Shown: positions 51,579 to 60,881 of the stretch, piece by piece | Position numbering within the stretch: position 1 is the first letter of the stretch | Layout of the letters: each line of letters begins with the position of its first letter | Source: Flavobacterium hungaricum | Lineage (GTDB): Bacteria > Bacteroidota > Bacteroidia > Flavobacteriales > Flavobacteriaceae | NCBI RefSeq assembly: GCF_015182285.1 | Contig: NZ_PRDM01000001.1 | Location: forward strand, 434,001-498,000 | DNA length: 64,000 bases | Direction of reading: 5' to 3' | Made by a program: the position numbers and the translations under genes | The notes under the pieces: model-generated | Databases searched by the model: none | Seen by the model: only the letters and a program-made list of their open reading frames with translations | Told to the model about the DNA's origin: nothing

Positions 51579-54500
51579 ATGGAACAACAAAAAACATATA
51601 TTCCTAAAAATAAAGTAAGAATTGTTACTGCTGCGTCTTTATTTGACGGACATGATGCTGCCATTAATATCATGCGCCGTATCATTCAGTCAACTGGAGT
51701 TGAAGTAATACACCTTGGCCACGATAGAAGTGTAGAAGAAGTGGTAAATACGGCGATTCAAGAAGATGCTAACGCCATTGCGATGACTTCTTATCAAGGC
51801 GGACACAACGAATACTTTAAATATATGTATGATCTGCTGCGCGAAAAAGGAGCGGGGCATATTAAAATTTTTGGCGGCGGCGGCGGTGTAATCCTGCCAA
51901 GCGAGATTTCAGAACTGCATGAATATGGGATTACCAGAATATATTCTCCAGACGACGGACGATCTTTAGGTTTGCAGGGAATGATTAATGATTTGGTGCA
52001 GCAATCGGATTTTCCTATTGGTGATCAACTAAACGGAGAAATCGATCATATCGAAGATAAAACGCCCACTGCAATTGCCCGATTAATTTCGGCTGCAGAG
52101 AATTTTCCAGAAATTGCCAAACCGGTTTTTGATAAGATACACGAAAGCAACACCAATTCCAAGATTCCGGTTTTAGGAATTACTGGAACAGGAGGTGCAG
52201 GAAAATCTTCTTTGGTTGATGAATTGGTTCGTCGTTTCTTAATTGATTTTCCAGAAAAAACTATCGGGTTAATTTCTGTCGATCCATCCAAAAGAAAAAC
52301 GGGAGGTGCACTTTTAGGAGATAGAATCCGTATGAATGCGATTAATAATCCTCGTGTTTATATGCGTTCGCTGGCGACACGTCAATCCAATTTGGCTCTT
52401 TCTAAATATGTCGCCGAAGCGATTCAGGTTTTAAAAGCCGCAAAATACGATTTGATTATTCTGGAAACTTCTGGAATTGGACAGTCTGATACCGAAATTA
52501 TGGATCATTCTGATGTATCCTTATATGTAATGACACCAGAATTTGGAGCGGCAACACAATTGGAAAAAATCGACATGCTTGATTTTGCCGATTTAGTAGC
52601 TCTAAACAAATTTGATAAACGTGGCGCGCTTGATGCCTTGCGCGATGTAAAAAAACAATATCAAAGAAACCATAATCTTTGGGATAAAAATCCTGATGAA
52701 ATGCCGGTTTTCGGAACGATTGCTTCGCAGTTTAACGATCCTGGAATGAATACGCTTTACAAAGCGATCATGGATAAAGTAGTCGAAAAAACCGATTCTG
52801 ATTTGAAATCGACTTTTGAGATTACGAAAGAAATGAGCGAGAAAATCTTTGTGATTCCGCCGGGAAGAACGCGTTACTTATCTGAGATTGCAGAGAATAA
52901 TAGAAATTATGATGAAACGGCTGTTTTACAGCAAAAAGTAGCTCAGAAATTATTCGGAATCTACAAAACCATAGAATCGGTTTCTGGAAAAGTGCCTCAG
53001 ATTGCAAAAGCAGGAATAGATGATTCGACAGTTTTACCAAGCGGAATTGTAGAACACGACGAAAATAGAATCTTTTTGAACCTTTTATTAAATCAATTTG
53101 ATAAAGTAAAAATGGACTTAGATCCATACAATTGGGAAATTATCCTGAATTGGGAGGAAAAAGTCAATAAATATAAAAATCCAGTTTACTCGTTTAAAGT
53201 TCGTGATAAAGAAATCAAGATTGCAACACATTCCGAAAGTTTATCGCATTTACAGATTCCGAAAATTGCTTTGCCTAAATATGAAGCTTGGGGCGATATT
53301 CTGCGTTGGAATTTACAAGAAAATGTTCCTGGCGAATTTCCGTTTGCTTCAGGATTGTATCCGTTTAAAAGAGAAGGCGAAGATCCATCAAGAATGTTTG
53401 CCGGCGAGGGCGGACCAGAAAGAACCAACAAGCGTTTTCATTATGTGAGTGCGGGAATGCCTGCAAAACGCCTTTCGACAGCCTTTGATAGTGTAACGCT
53501 GTACGGAAACGATCCAGATTTGCGTCCCGATATTTATGGGAAAATCGGAAATGCCGGAGTTTCAATCTGCTGTCTGGACGATGCTAAAAAGCTTTATTCA
53601 GGTTTTGATCTGGTTCATGCATTAACTTCGGTAAGTATGACCATAAACGGACCAGCACCGATGCTTTTAGGTTTTTTTATGAATGCGGCGATCGATCAGC
53701 AATGTGAGATTTACATCAAAGCCAATGATTTAGAAAAAGAAGTTGAAGCCAAAATCAATAAAATATATAAGGACAAAGGAATCGAAAGACCAAAATACCA
53801 AGGCGATTTGCCTGCAGGAAACAACGGTTTAGGATTAATGCTTTTGGGCGTTACGGGAGATCAGGTTTTACCTTTGGAAGTATATAACGAAATTAAGGTA
53901 AAAACACTTTCACAAGTGCGCGGAACTGTTCAGGCAGATATTTTAAAAGAAGATCAGGCGCAAAATACGTGTATTTTCTCAACCGAATTTGCACTGCGTT
54001 TAATGGGCGACGTTCAGGAATATTTTATTACCAAAAACGTTCGTAATTTCTATTCGGTTTCGATTTCAGGATATCATATTGCCGAGGCAGGAGCAAACCC
54101 AATTACGCAATTGGCCTTTACGCTTTCGAATGGTTTCACTTACGTGGAATATTATTTGAGCCGAGGTATGAACATCAACGATTTTGGACCAAACTTATCG
54201 TTCTTCTTCTCCAACGGAGTAGATCCAGAATATTCAGTAATTGGTCGTGTGGCGCGTAAGATTTGGGCAAAAGCCATGAAAAACAAATACGGCGCCAACG
54301 AAAGAGCACAAATGCTGAAATACCATATTCAGACATCTGGTCGTTCGTTACACGCGCAGGAAATTGATTTTAACGATATTAGAACGACTTTACAAGCATT
54401 GTATGCGATTTACGACAACTGTAATTCGTTGCACACCAACGCTTACGATGAGGCGATTACAACACCTACAGAAGAATCAGTTCGTAGAGCAATGGCGATT

Positions 54501-55019
54501 CAGCTGATTATCAATAAAGAATTAGGTTTAGCGAAAAACGAAAACCCAATTCAAGGTTCTTTCATCATCGAGGAATTAACCGATTTAGTTGAAGCAGCTG
54601 TTCTACAAGAATTCGACAGAATCACAGAACGCGGCGGTGTTCTGGGCGCAATGGAAACGATGTACCAGCGTTCTAAAATTCAAGAAGAAAGTTTGTATTA
54701 CGAAACCCTAAAACATAACGGCGATTTCCCAATCGTGGGTGTAAATACTTTCTTGAGTTCAAAAGGATCGCCAACGGTAATTCCAGCTGAGGTTATTCGT
54801 GCTACAGAAGAAGAAAAACAATATCAGATTACCATGCTGGATAATTTGCATCAATTCCACGAAGCAAAAGTAAACGAGCATTTAAATACTTTACAACAAG
54901 CCGCTATTAAAAACGAAAATTTATTCGATCATTTAATGGAAGCGACAAAGGTTTGCTCTTTAGGTCAGATTACTTCGGCATTGTTTGAAGTTGGTGGGCA
55001 GTATAGAAGGAATATGTAG
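51579..55019 (+). CDS. icmF: Fused acyl-CoA mutase with its G-protein chaperone (IcmF type)
   Basis: 1146 aa, the size of IcmF. Interconverts branched and linear acyl-CoAs (isobutyryl-/butyryl-CoA or similar) with adenosylcobalamin. Order: B12-binding domain (residues 8-140, [15 protein letters not shown]), a MeaB-like GTPase (P-loop [12 protein letters not shown] at 200-211), and the mutase (alpha/beta barrel) from about 560 with [40 protein letters not shown] and [20 protein letters not shown]. The internal GTPase replaces a separate chaperone. B12 must come from outside unless synthesised elsewhere. Terminates at a hairpin. Confidence 0.95.
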   Translation: MEQQKTYIPKNKVRIVTAASLFDGHDAAINIMRRIIQSTGVEVIHLGHDRSVEEVVNTAIQEDANAIAMTSYQGGHNEYFKYMYDLLREKGAGHIKIFGGGGGVILPSEISELHEYGITRIYSPDDGRSLGLQGMINDLVQQSDFPIGDQLNGEIDHIEDKTPTAIARLISAAENFPEIAKPVFDKIHESNTNSKIPVLGITGTGGAGKSSLVDELVRRFLIDFPEKTIGLISVDPSKRKTGGALLGDRIRMNAINNPRVYMRSLATRQSNLALSKYVAEAIQVLKAAKYDLIILETSGIGQSDTEIMDHSDVSLYVMTPEFGAATQLEKIDMLDFADLVALNKFDKRGALDALRDVKKQYQRNHNLWDKNPDEMPVFGTIASQFNDPGMNTLYKAIMDKVVEKTDSDLKSTFEITKEMSEKIFVIPPGRTRYLSEIAENNRNYDETAVLQQKVAQKLFGIYKTIESVSGKVPQIAKAGIDDSTVLPSGIVEHDENRIFLNLLLNQFDKVKMDLDPYNWEIILNWEEKVNKYKNPVYSFKVRDKEIKIATHSESLSHLQIPKIALPKYEAWGDILRWNLQENVPGEFPFASGLYPFKREGEDPSRMFAGEGGPERTNKRFHYVSAGMPAKRLSTAFDSVTLYGNDPDLRPDIYGKIGNAGVSICCLDDAKKLYSGFDLVHALTSVSMTINGPAPMLLGFFMNAAIDQQCEIYIKANDLEKEVEAKINKIYKDKGIERPKYQGDLPAGNNGLGLMLLGVTGDQVLPLEVYNEIKVKTLSQVRGTVQADILKEDQAQNTCIFSTEFALRLMGDVQEYFITKNVRNFYSVSISGYHIAEAGANPITQLAFTLSNGFTYVEYYLSRGMNINDFGPNLSFFFSNGVDPEYSVIGRVARKIWAKAMKNKYGANERAQMLKYHIQTSGRSLHAQEIDFNDIRTTLQALYAIYDNCNSLHTNAYDEAITTPTEESVRRAMAIQLIINKELGLAKNENPIQGSFIIEELTDLVEAAVLQEFDRITERGGVLGAMETMYQRSKIQEESLYYETLKHNGDFPIVGVNTFLSSKGSPTVIPAEVIRATEEEKQYQITMLDNLHQFHEAKVNEHLNTLQQAAIKNENLFDHLMEATKVCSLGQITSALFEVGGQYRRNM

Positions 55020-55045
55020 ATTTTTTTTTTTAATTATATGAAAAA

Positions 55046-55074
55046 CCTCTCAGAAATGAGAGGCTTTTTTTTTG
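55046..55074 (+). terminator. Terminator of icmF
   Basis: CCTCTCA (55046-55052), GAAA loop, TGAGAGG (55057-55063), followed by C and a T-run. Confidence 0.9.
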
Positions 55075-55162
55075 AAATAAATTTGAAATCATTTTTTCCA
55101 TTTAAAAAATTATTCCCCAAAATCTCCAGCTCTGCGAAGTCTTCTATAGAATACGAATAAAT

Positions 55163-55371
55163 TGTTCCATCGGAACATTTCGTTGGTAGAATGTAGAGAT
55201 TATCCATTCAACATCGTCCTGTAGGGACGTTTGAGTTCATATAAATAGGTGAAAACATTTTAGAATGATTGAATTAAACGTATTAAAATGACAACAATCA
55301 CACGTTCCTACGGAACGTAAAAACGTTGTGTTGATTATTTGGTTCTACCAACGAATTGTTCCGATGGAACA
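55163..55371. repeat. MITE-like element E1 (209 bp, 29-bp terminal inverted repeats)
   Basis: The left end TGTTCCATCGGAACATTTCG, continuing TTGGTAGAA, and the right end, read as reverse complement, differ by one base over 29 bp. Inside lie ATCGTCC-TGTA-GGGACG and ACGTTCC-TAC-GGAACGT (55302-55318). Each terminal repeat is itself a palindrome (TGTTCC-ATC-GGAACA). No ORF. Flanking text TCTATAGAATACGAATAAAT recurs before E3. Confidence 0.85.
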
Positions 55372-55472
55372 TCTGCAAAAGATTTTGTTAGTTAGAAATA
55401 TTTCAAAAAATATTCTGTTGCATCAGAACATTTAGTTTCTGTAAAAAGAGACATATTCTATAGAATATAAAT

Positions 55473-55679
55473 TGTTCCATCGGAACATTTCGTCGGTAGA
55501 ACGTAGATATCACCAGTCCAACATCGTCCTGTAGGAACGTTTGAGTTCATATAAATAGGTGAAATTATTTTAACGATTGAATTAAACGTATTAAAATGAC
55601 AACAATCACAAGTTCCTACGGAACGTAAAAACATTGTGTTGATTATTTGGTTCTACCAACGAATTGTTCCGATGGAGCA
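55473..55679. repeat. MITE-like element E2 (207 bp)
   Basis: Same ends and interior as E1 with small changes (CATTTCGTCGGTAG at the left end, GATGGAGCA at the right end). The three elements share the order TIR, CGTCCTGTAGG-A/G-ACG, ACRTTCC..., TIR. Confidence 0.8.
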
Positions 55680-55721
55680 TTTTAAACGCTCCCCTGCAAA
55701 ACAACAAAATTTCATATAGTT

Positions 55722-55842
55722 TGTCATTTCGATCCCGAGGCTTTGGGAGAGAAATCTCCAAAAGAAGTTCCATACAGAATGTCGCCAATCTTTGTAGAGT
55801 TACTTGCGGGGATTTCTCCTTACGTCGAAATGACAAGATTGT
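55722..55842. repeat. GTCATTTCGA...AAATGAC dispersed dyad element
   Basis: Begins GTCATTTCGATCCCGAGGCT, ends GTCGAAATGACAAGATTG, with a GGAGAGAAATCTCC-like hairpin at the left and GGGGATTTCTCCTTACG at the right. A collapsed copy lies at 1141-1183. Inserted between E2 and E3. Confidence 0.7.
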
Positions 55843-55933
55843 CGTTAATTTTAAATGTAGATTAATTTCTTTTGAAAAATTATTCCCCAAAAATCTCCAG
55901 CTCTGCGAAGTCTTCTATAGAATACGAATAAAT

Positions 55934-56138
55934 TGTTCCATCAGAACATTTCGTCGGTAGAACGTAGAAATTATCCGTCGAACATCGTCCTGTAGGGACG
56001 TTTGAGTTCATATAAATAGGTGAAATTTAGAACGATTGAATTAAACGTATTAAAATGACAACAATCACACGTTCCTACGGAACGTAAAAATATTGTGTTG
56101 ATTATTTGGTTCTACCAACGAATTGTTCCGATGGAACA
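55934..56138. repeat. MITE-like element E3 (205 bp)
   Basis: Third copy; left end TGTTCCATCAGAACATTTCG with one change, right end identical to E1. The preceding text (CCCCAAAAATCTCCAGCTCT and TCTATAGAATACGAATAAAT) also precedes E1, so a larger unit was duplicated. Confidence 0.8.
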
Positions 56139-56171
56139 TTTAAACGCTCGCACCAGCAAAACAACAAAATT

Positions 56172-56489
56172 TTAATTTTCAGTATTAATTTCTTTAACAA
56201 ACCCCAAAAACTCCATTTCATCCGAAGGAAAAATAGAAAGAACCGTTTCTAAAATAAGCGACACATTAATAGCCGAACTTTTGTTTTCAGAATTTGGCGG
56301 ATCGTGATCTAGAGCCAAAATACAGAGTTTTAATAAATCTGTTATAATACATCCCAATTCAAGATAATTTACCACTTTGATCTGCGCGGTGTATTCTTTA
56401 GAATTATCTTTGGCAGGTTTTAGGGTTTTAAAATACAAGGCAGTTAATTGTTTCAGACGCTCTAAGCTTTTAGTTTCATTTACTTCCAT
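56172..56489 (-). CDS. Small protein divergent from XRE regulator, copy 3 (diverged)
   Basis: 105 aa, homologous to the 109-aa proteins at 26418 and 28971: YFKTLKPAKDNSKEYTAQIK, then YLELGCIITDLLKLCILALD and LETVLSIFPSDEMEFLGFVK. Conserved points are YF-x-LKP, Y-EL, DLLK, and P-x-EME-L. Identity is modest, so the divergence is old. It lies between MITE-like element E3 (33 bp downstream) and a divergent HTH gene, repeating the layout of the 26-29 kb copies. Confidence 0.85.
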   Translation of the reverse strand: MEVNETKSLERLKQLTALYFKTLKPAKDNSKEYTAQIKVVNYLELGCIITDLLKLCILALDHDPPNSENKSSAINVSLILETVLSIFPSDEMEFLGFVKEINTEN

Positions 56490-56657
56490 AATTTTTGTTT
56501 TTAATTGGCTTATAATTAATTGCTTTACAATTTGATTTTTATAAATTAATTATAAGAAAAATTGTACTTTTGTTTTGATTCGGCGAAGGAAGTAATAGAT
56601 CGAATTTTACGAAACCAGATTAAATGGTATTAAACCTATTAAATAAGTTTTTTACCA

Positions 56658-56690
56658 TTGAAAATTTTTTACACTTAATTAGTATCTTTG
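56658..56690 (+). promoter_or_regulatory. TTG-N22-TATCTTTG promoter, possibly giving a leaderless mRNA
   Basis: TTG (56658-56660) followed by 22 bp and TATCTTTG (56683-56690). The HTH gene starts at 56695, only 4 nt later, so transcription would start at or very near the ATG. Confidence 0.5.
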
Positions 56691-56694
56691 AATT

Positions 56695-57108
56695 ATGAGC
56701 ACACTTACAAAACCAAATCATATAGGACGAAAAATAAGCCGTATCCGCGAACTTCGTGATATGAAACAAGAAGCTTTGGCGTATGCGATGGGAATAAGCC
56801 AGCAAACTATTTCGGCTATCGAAAACAGCGAAACTGTCGATGAAGAAAGACTTACCGAAATAGCAAAAGCATTAGGTGTGACAGTTGAAGCAATTAAGAA
56901 TTTTTCGGAGGAAGCAGCTATTAATTATTTTAATAGTTTTCATGAAGCTGTAAACAATAGTCATTTTGGTAATAATAACAATTGCACTTTCAATCCATTA
57001 GATAAATTGGTTGAATCCTTCGAAGAAAATAAAAAATTATACGAGCGTTTGCTAAAAGCGGAACAAGATAAAATCGAATATTTAGAAAAGCTATTAAATC
57101 AAAAATAA
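56695..57108 (+). CDS. XRE-type HTH regulator with coiled-coil tail
   Basis: 137 aa. HTH domain at residues 10-65 (ISRIRELRDMKQEALAYAMG, ISQQTISAIENS). Then a linker and a charged coiled coil (ESFEENKKLYERLLKAEQDK). This architecture (HTH plus C-terminal coiled coil for oligomers) is common in Flavobacterium; it differs from the shorter XRE proteins at 26068 and 28622 but takes the same position. Faces away from the small-protein gene (205 bp between starts). Later Mets are too deep inside the HTH to be starts. Confidence 0.88.
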   Translation: MSTLTKPNHIGRKISRIRELRDMKQEALAYAMGISQQTISAIENSETVDEERLTEIAKALGVTVEAIKNFSEEAAINYFNSFHEAVNNSHFGNNNNCTFNPLDKLVESFEENKKLYERLLKAEQDKIEYLEKLLNQK

Positions 57109-57126
57109 AAACTATTCTTAAGGAAT

Positions 57127-57159
57127 AAAAAAAGCATCCGCGGCCGTGGATGCTTTTTT
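57127..57159 (+). terminator. Terminator of the HTH gene
   Basis: AAAAAAAGCATCC (57127-57139) pairs with GGATGCTTTTTT (57148-57159), 8-nt loop. Confidence 0.9.
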
Positions 57160-57230
57160 GTTTTTTGATCAGAAAAATTGCTAATTTTAACCAAAACCAA
57201 AAAATATAATTTTAACCAAAAAACAAACGA

Positions 57231-57704
57231 ATGAGAAAAAGCATTTTTATTTTCGGATTACTATTTATGATCATTTTGGGATTCAGTCAGAAAAAAACTG
57301 ACGAAAAAACAAAGGTTGATTCAGTAGATAAAACGGTATTAGAAAAAAAGGAATCGGGAATCAAAACCTACGATTCTAAATTGGTCGGATGCTGGCGTGG
57401 CTCTGAGGTTGGACAACAGCAAGAGGGAATAAGTAAATACTGGGTTTCCTGCCGATTTGAAGACGGCAGAAGCACTTTGTTGTTTATTATGATTGATAAA
57501 AAAGGCAAAGTAACGCAGGAAACCGAAAATGGAAAATGGTGGGTAGAAAATGGTAAATATTATGAGCTGCACAATTACGACGGCGTTATTGATGTTTATA
57601 ACTATCAGGCCACAGATGAGACTGTAGATTTTAAATCGGTAGAATTAATGGGAAAAAAAGACAGCAGCTACAAGTTTACCGATTATAGAATTCAAGAAGA
57701 TTAA
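57231..57704 (+). CDS. Exported lipocalin-like protein of unknown function
   Basis: 157 aa, signal peptide ending GFSQ. Mature part: linker, then a small beta-barrel with LVGCWRGSEVGQQQEGISKY, EDGRSTLLFIMIDKKGK and ENGKWWVENGKYYELHNY. The repeated GxW / WWxxNxKY pattern resembles lipocalin-like domains of Bacteroidota. No name. Preceded by the text TTTTAACCAAAACC twice, typical of flavobacterial leaders. Confidence 0.75.
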   Translation: MRKSIFIFGLLFMIILGFSQKKTDEKTKVDSVDKTVLEKKESGIKTYDSKLVGCWRGSEVGQQQEGISKYWVSCRFEDGRSTLLFIMIDKKGKVTQETENGKWWVENGKYYELHNYDGVIDVYNYQATDETVDFKSVELMGKKDSSYKFTDYRIQED

Positions 57705-57718
57705 GATTTAAATACAAT

Positions 57719-57749
57719 AAAAAAAGACAGTCAAAAGCTGTCTTTTTTT
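57719..57749 (+). terminator. Terminator
   Basis: AAAAAGACAG (57721-57730), 7-nt loop, CTGTCTTTTT (57738-57747). Confidence 0.85.
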
Positions 57750-57826
57750 GTATAAGATTAATTCGCTCTAAAAGCTTTCTTTTTAATGATTAAATCGCTG
57801 TGCAAAGTTTCCTGCTTCACTAAAGT

Positions 57827-58246
57827 TTATTGGGTTGCTTTTTTATAAATCAAAATTTCATTTACTCTAATCAATTTATCCATTTTATCCCGATTCCATT
57901 GATTTGGTTTTAGAATTACTAAACTACTGTCATTAATTTCAATAACGTCTAAGTTTTCGCATTCCTGAAAAATAGTATCTTTTCCACTAATTATCTTATC
58001 AGGAATTAATGATAATGTCATTCCTGTTCTGTTTTCATTTCTATTAAGGTGGAACTTTCCGCTTGAGATCCCTCTAAGATCATCGTCGCTATATTTTTTA
58101 GTGTAATTTCCATCTTTTAAAATAATATCTTCATGATAATATTGTTCTTGTAAAATCCATTTTCCGTTATACTTGCTTTCAGTGATTTGATTACACGCAA
58201 AAGCACAAAATAAGAGGAGGAAAAAGAAAGGTAGAAATCTGCTCAT
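57827..58246 (-). CDS. Small lipoprotein of unknown function
   Basis: 139 aa. Signal peptide with lipobox AFAC (Cys 18). The mature part is beta-rich (SKYNGKWILQEQYY, GISSGKFHLNRNENRTGMTL, IEINDSSLVILKP) and has lipocalin-like character. No family recognised. Single gene. Confidence 0.75.
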   Translation of the reverse strand: MSRFLPFFFLLLFCAFACNQITESKYNGKWILQEQYYHEDIILKDGNYTKKYSDDDLRGISSGKFHLNRNENRTGMTLSLIPDKIISGKDTIFQECENLDVIEINDSSLVILKPNQWNRDKMDKLIRVNEILIYKKATQ

Positions 58247-58380
58247 AAATTATAATTGAATATTTCGTTTTGTTTGTCTTTAATTATCTAATATAGAAAT
58301 AATTCCTAAATCAAGCGTTCCTTAAGAACGTGAAGATTGCAGCTTTAAATTTCTGATGAACAAAACTTCTATTTATAACA

Positions 58381-58408
58381 AAAAAAGACAGCCATACAGC
58401 TGTCTTTA
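58381..58408 (-). terminator. Terminator of the first exported paralog
   Basis: AAAGACAGC (58384-58392) pairs with GCTGTCTTT (58399-58407); As on the left give the U-tract on the minus strand. Confidence 0.8.
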
Positions 58409-58444
58409 TCTTTTTTGGGCAAAAAAGGCGGTAAATACGATTAA

Positions 58445-58831
58445 TTAACGACGGAATCCAGGACTTTGGTTCACAGATTCGTCCATTTTAATAGTTTTTG
58501 CCTTTTTGGCAGCAACTTTAATTTCGTGTGTAGCAACTTTGTCGTTTGCTTTCACTTCTAGAACATAAGTTCCGGCTGGAAAACCTTCTAAACTTATTGT
58601 TTTAGAAATTTCTAATTTGTTTGCTGCAGATTCTCCCGCATAAAGTAAATTGTGGTTTTCGTCAAAGATAGAAAACGAAGCATTTTCAACTGTGTCTAAG
58701 GTAAAGCTCACAACTTTTCCGTTTCCAGTTTTAATGTTTAAAATGTAATCCCCATTTCCATCAATGGCGTAAGAAAATAATGTTGCTAAAAAAAAGGCAG
58801 CAACTAACCCGGCTTTGGTAAAATTTGTCAT
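58445..58831 (-). CDS. Exported small beta-sandwich protein, paralog 1 (DUF3244-like)
   Basis: 128 aa from the ATG at 58831, which starts a clean signal peptide (MTNFTKAGLVAAFFLATLFS). The ORF extends 23 codons upstream into non-coding-like sequence. The mature part has NGKVVSFTLDTVENASFSIF, SISLEGFPAGTYVLEVK-like EGFPAGTYVLEV and a C-terminal Arg-Arg, resembling T9SS-C-terminal-like or DUF3244 sandwich domains. Diverged from the three tandem paralogs at 59186-61253 and lacks their upstream AACC box. Confidence 0.8.
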   Translation of the reverse strand: MTNFTKAGLVAAFFLATLFSYAIDGNGDYILNIKTGNGKVVSFTLDTVENASFSIFDENHNLLYAGESAANKLEISKTISLEGFPAGTYVLEVKANDKVATHEIKVAAKKAKTIKMDESVNQSPGFRR

Positions 58832-59185
58832 GTTTTTTTTAATGTTTATTACTAAATGTGGAACGTTCAAAACTACAAATACAAATTTAATTTTTAGCAA
58901 TAAAAAGACGTTTTTTAATCGTTAAACTGCTGAATTAAAACTAATTCTGTACTTTGTTTACGCTATCTACGTAAATACAAGGGATGCGGATTTATTTTTT
59001 AGAATGTTTTTTTTAACACTTATCATTCTCAATCTTTAATTTATAAGAATATTTTTTCAAAATGTTAAAATTTACTTTCAAAGAATCGATTAAGAACAAA
59101 AAAAAACAGCTCTAGAACCATCTGAGAGCCGTTTTTTAAGTCAAAAAAAATAAATAAATCTTCTTCAAATCGAGTCAATTTATTT
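58832..59185. other. Gap between paralogs 1 and 2 with a terminator hairpin
   Basis: No gene. Near 59101-59137 lies a hairpin with AAAACAGCTCT and AGAGCCGTTTT (terminator of paralog 2, minus strand). The rest is A+T-rich and contains the presumed leader of paralog 1. Confidence 0.6.
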
Positions 59186-59590
59186 TTAGCGTGCAGCTAC
59201 GTTTGTACTTTTAGCAAAACCAGATTTGTAAACAGATGAAACTGCAGTTCGTGATAAAACAGAAATTTCGTTGTTTATCGTAATTTCATATTTTGCTTTT
59301 TTAACATTGTCTTCTACTTCTAAATAGTAAGTTCCTTCTGGAAATTCTTCTAAGCTGAAAGATCTTAAAATTCCCTCTTTTCCTGAAGCATTTTCAGAAT
59401 AAATAAGAGTGCCGTCTTTGTCGTAAATAGCTAAGTTCGCTTTCTGCGTTTTATTAAGCGCGAAAGTGATTAGTTTGCCATTAGCTTTTAATACATGAAG
59501 ATTAAATTCTCCAGTTCCATCAATTGCGTATGTGCTGATTCCTGTGAAAAGCAACGCCGCAGCTAAACTTAATTTTGCAATCTTTTTCAT
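59186..59590 (-). CDS. Exported small beta-sandwich protein, paralog 2
   Basis: 134 aa. Signal peptide MKKIAKLSLAAALLFTGIST, cleaved near AYAID. Then DGTGEFNLHVLKANGKLITF, NKTQKANLAIYDKDGTLIYS, FSLEEFPEGTYYLEVEDNVK and a C-terminal extension of about 25 residues. Similar in fold to T9SS-tail-like and DUF3244 domains; function unknown. It shares 70-80 percent with paralog 3 by eye. A conserved AACC-box at 59704-59717 lies 114 bp upstream of its start. Confidence 0.85.
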   Translation of the reverse strand: MKKIAKLSLAAALLFTGISTYAIDGTGEFNLHVLKANGKLITFALNKTQKANLAIYDKDGTLIYSENASGKEGILRSFSLEEFPEGTYYLEVEDNVKKAKYEITINNEISVLSRTAVSSVYKSGFAKSTNVAAR

Positions 59591-59703
59591 GATACTTAGT
59601 TTTTAAATTAATAGTTCTAATTCTCTGATGCTAAATTACTTATACTATATAATGAACAACACATCTGTATTTTCTTATTTATATGCTGTATTCTCATTTA
59701 CGA

Positions 59704-59717
59704 AACCGTTATAGGTT
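59704..59717. promoter_or_regulatory. AACC-N6-GGTT box, copy A
   Basis: AACCGTTATAGGTT. 114 bp upstream of the start of paralog 2. Arms AACC/GGTT with a 6-bp centre. The flanking text ACGAAACC... and TTAAAATTTGAATTATTTT is shared with copies B and C and, in part, D. Confidence 0.7.
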
Positions 59718-59822
59718 AAAATTTGAATTATTTTCATCGTTTTGGTTAAAACGGTAATTTTAATTTAACGTTTTAGTAAAATTACGCTTGTTTTATGTTG
59801 CGGAGAGTTGCAAATAAAAAAA

Positions 59823-59871
59823 CGCAGAGATGCACAAAGTTTTTTGTTTAAAATCTTTGTGCATCTCTGCG
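59823..59871. repeat. CGCAGAGATGCACAAAG hairpin, unit 1
   Basis: 17-bp perfect arms, 59823-59839 and 59855-59871. The same element is at 60658-60706 with one mismatch. Part of the duplicated unit. Confidence 0.85.
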
Positions 59872-59916
59872 AAAAAAGCTGTCTCTCTCTGCGAAATAAA
59901 TTCCTTCGCAATAGGG

Positions 59917-59955
59917 CAAAAAAAAACAGCTCAGTAACCACAAAGAGCTGTTTTT
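59917..59955 (-). terminator. Terminator of paralog 3
   Basis: AAAAACAGCTC (59922-59932) pairs with GAGCTGTTTTT (59945-59955). Confidence 0.85.
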
Positions 59956-60027
59956 AAAACTTTTGAAAGTTTTTAACTTACTAACTATCTAACCTCACTT
60001 TTATACTTTATGAGAGTATAAACTTTT

Positions 60028-60426
60028 TTAGCGTGCTGCCACGCTTGTATTTTTAAAATCTGATTTGTAAACAGACGAAACTGCATTTCGAGATAAAACA
60101 GCATCTTTTGTTATATTGATTTCGTATTTTGCTTTTTTCATATTGTCTTCAACTTCTAAGAAATAAGTTCCTTCTGGGAATTCTTCAAAGCTAAAAGTTC
60201 TTAAAATTCCTTCTGCGCCAGAAGCATATTCAGAATAGATTACAGAACCGTCTTTATCGTATATAGTCAAATTAGCTTTCTGCGTTTTGTTAAGTGCAAA
60301 AGAAACCAATTTCCCGTTGTTTTTAATTACATGAAGATTAAACTCTCCAGTTCCATCAATTGCGTAAGTGCTGATTCCTGAAACAAGCAACGCTGCTACT
60401 AAACTCATTCTGATAATCTTTTTCAT
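60028..60426 (-). CDS. Exported small beta-sandwich protein, paralog 3
   Basis: 132 aa, very close to paralog 2: DGTGEFNLHVIKNNGKLVSF, NKTQKANLTIYDKDGSVIYS, EEFPEGTYFLEVEDNMKKAK, then AVSSVYKS. Signal peptide MKKIIRMSLVAALLVSGIST. The AACC box B (60540-60553) is 114 bp before the start, the same distance as for paralog 2. Confidence 0.85.
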   Translation of the reverse strand: MKKIIRMSLVAALLVSGISTYAIDGTGEFNLHVIKNNGKLVSFALNKTQKANLTIYDKDGSVIYSEYASGAEGILRTFSFEEFPEGTYFLEVEDNMKKAKYEINITKDAVLSRNAVSSVYKSDFKNTSVAAR

Positions 60427-60539
60427 AATATTTAGTTTTTAGATTAATAGTTCTAATTCTCTGATGCTAAATTACTTCTGTTGTATGTTTTAATACACAA
60501 CTGTATTTGCCAATTTATGTGCTATATTCTCATTTACGA

Positions 60540-60553
60540 AACCGTTATAGGTT
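60540..60553. promoter_or_regulatory. AACC-N6-GGTT box, copy B
   Basis: AACCGTTATAGGTT, identical to copy A. Confidence 0.7.
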
Positions 60554-60657
60554 AAAATTTGAATTATTTTCAACTTTTTTGCAAAAACGGTAATTTTAAT
60601 TTAACGTTTTGGTAAAATTAGGCTTCTTTTATCTTTTAGCGATTGTAAATAAAAAAA

Positions 60658-60706
60658 CGCAGAGATGCACAAAGTTTTTTGTTTAAAATCTTTGTGCATT
60701 TCTGCG
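60658..60706. repeat. CGCAGAGATGCACAAAG hairpin, unit 2
   Basis: Second copy of the 59823 hairpin with one mismatch in the right arm (TTTCTGCG). Confidence 0.8.
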
Positions 60707-60730
60707 AAACAGATTCCTTCGCAATAGGGC

Positions 60731-60768
60731 AAAAAAAAACAGCTCAGTAACCACAAAGAGCTGTTTTT
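60731..60768 (-). terminator. Terminator of paralog 4
   Basis: AAAAACAGCTC (60735-60745) pairs with GAGCTGTTTTT (60758-60768), a duplicate of the 59917 terminator. Confidence 0.85.
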
Positions 60769-60881
60769 AAAACTTTTGAAAGTTTTTAACTTACTAACTA
60801 TCTAACCTCACTTTTTATACTGTATTAAAGTATAAAACTTTTTAAGTGTCGTGAAGAAACACTTATATTGAAAATCTCTTC

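Noticed and set aside
55606..55960. Two opposite ORFs of about 95 aa
   Set aside because: They overlap each other and cross MITE-like and dyad repeats; no recognisable protein.
55163..56138. CRISPR array
   Set aside because: Units are about 207 bp, palindromic and unequal in spacing, with related rather than unique text between them, and no cas genes are present.
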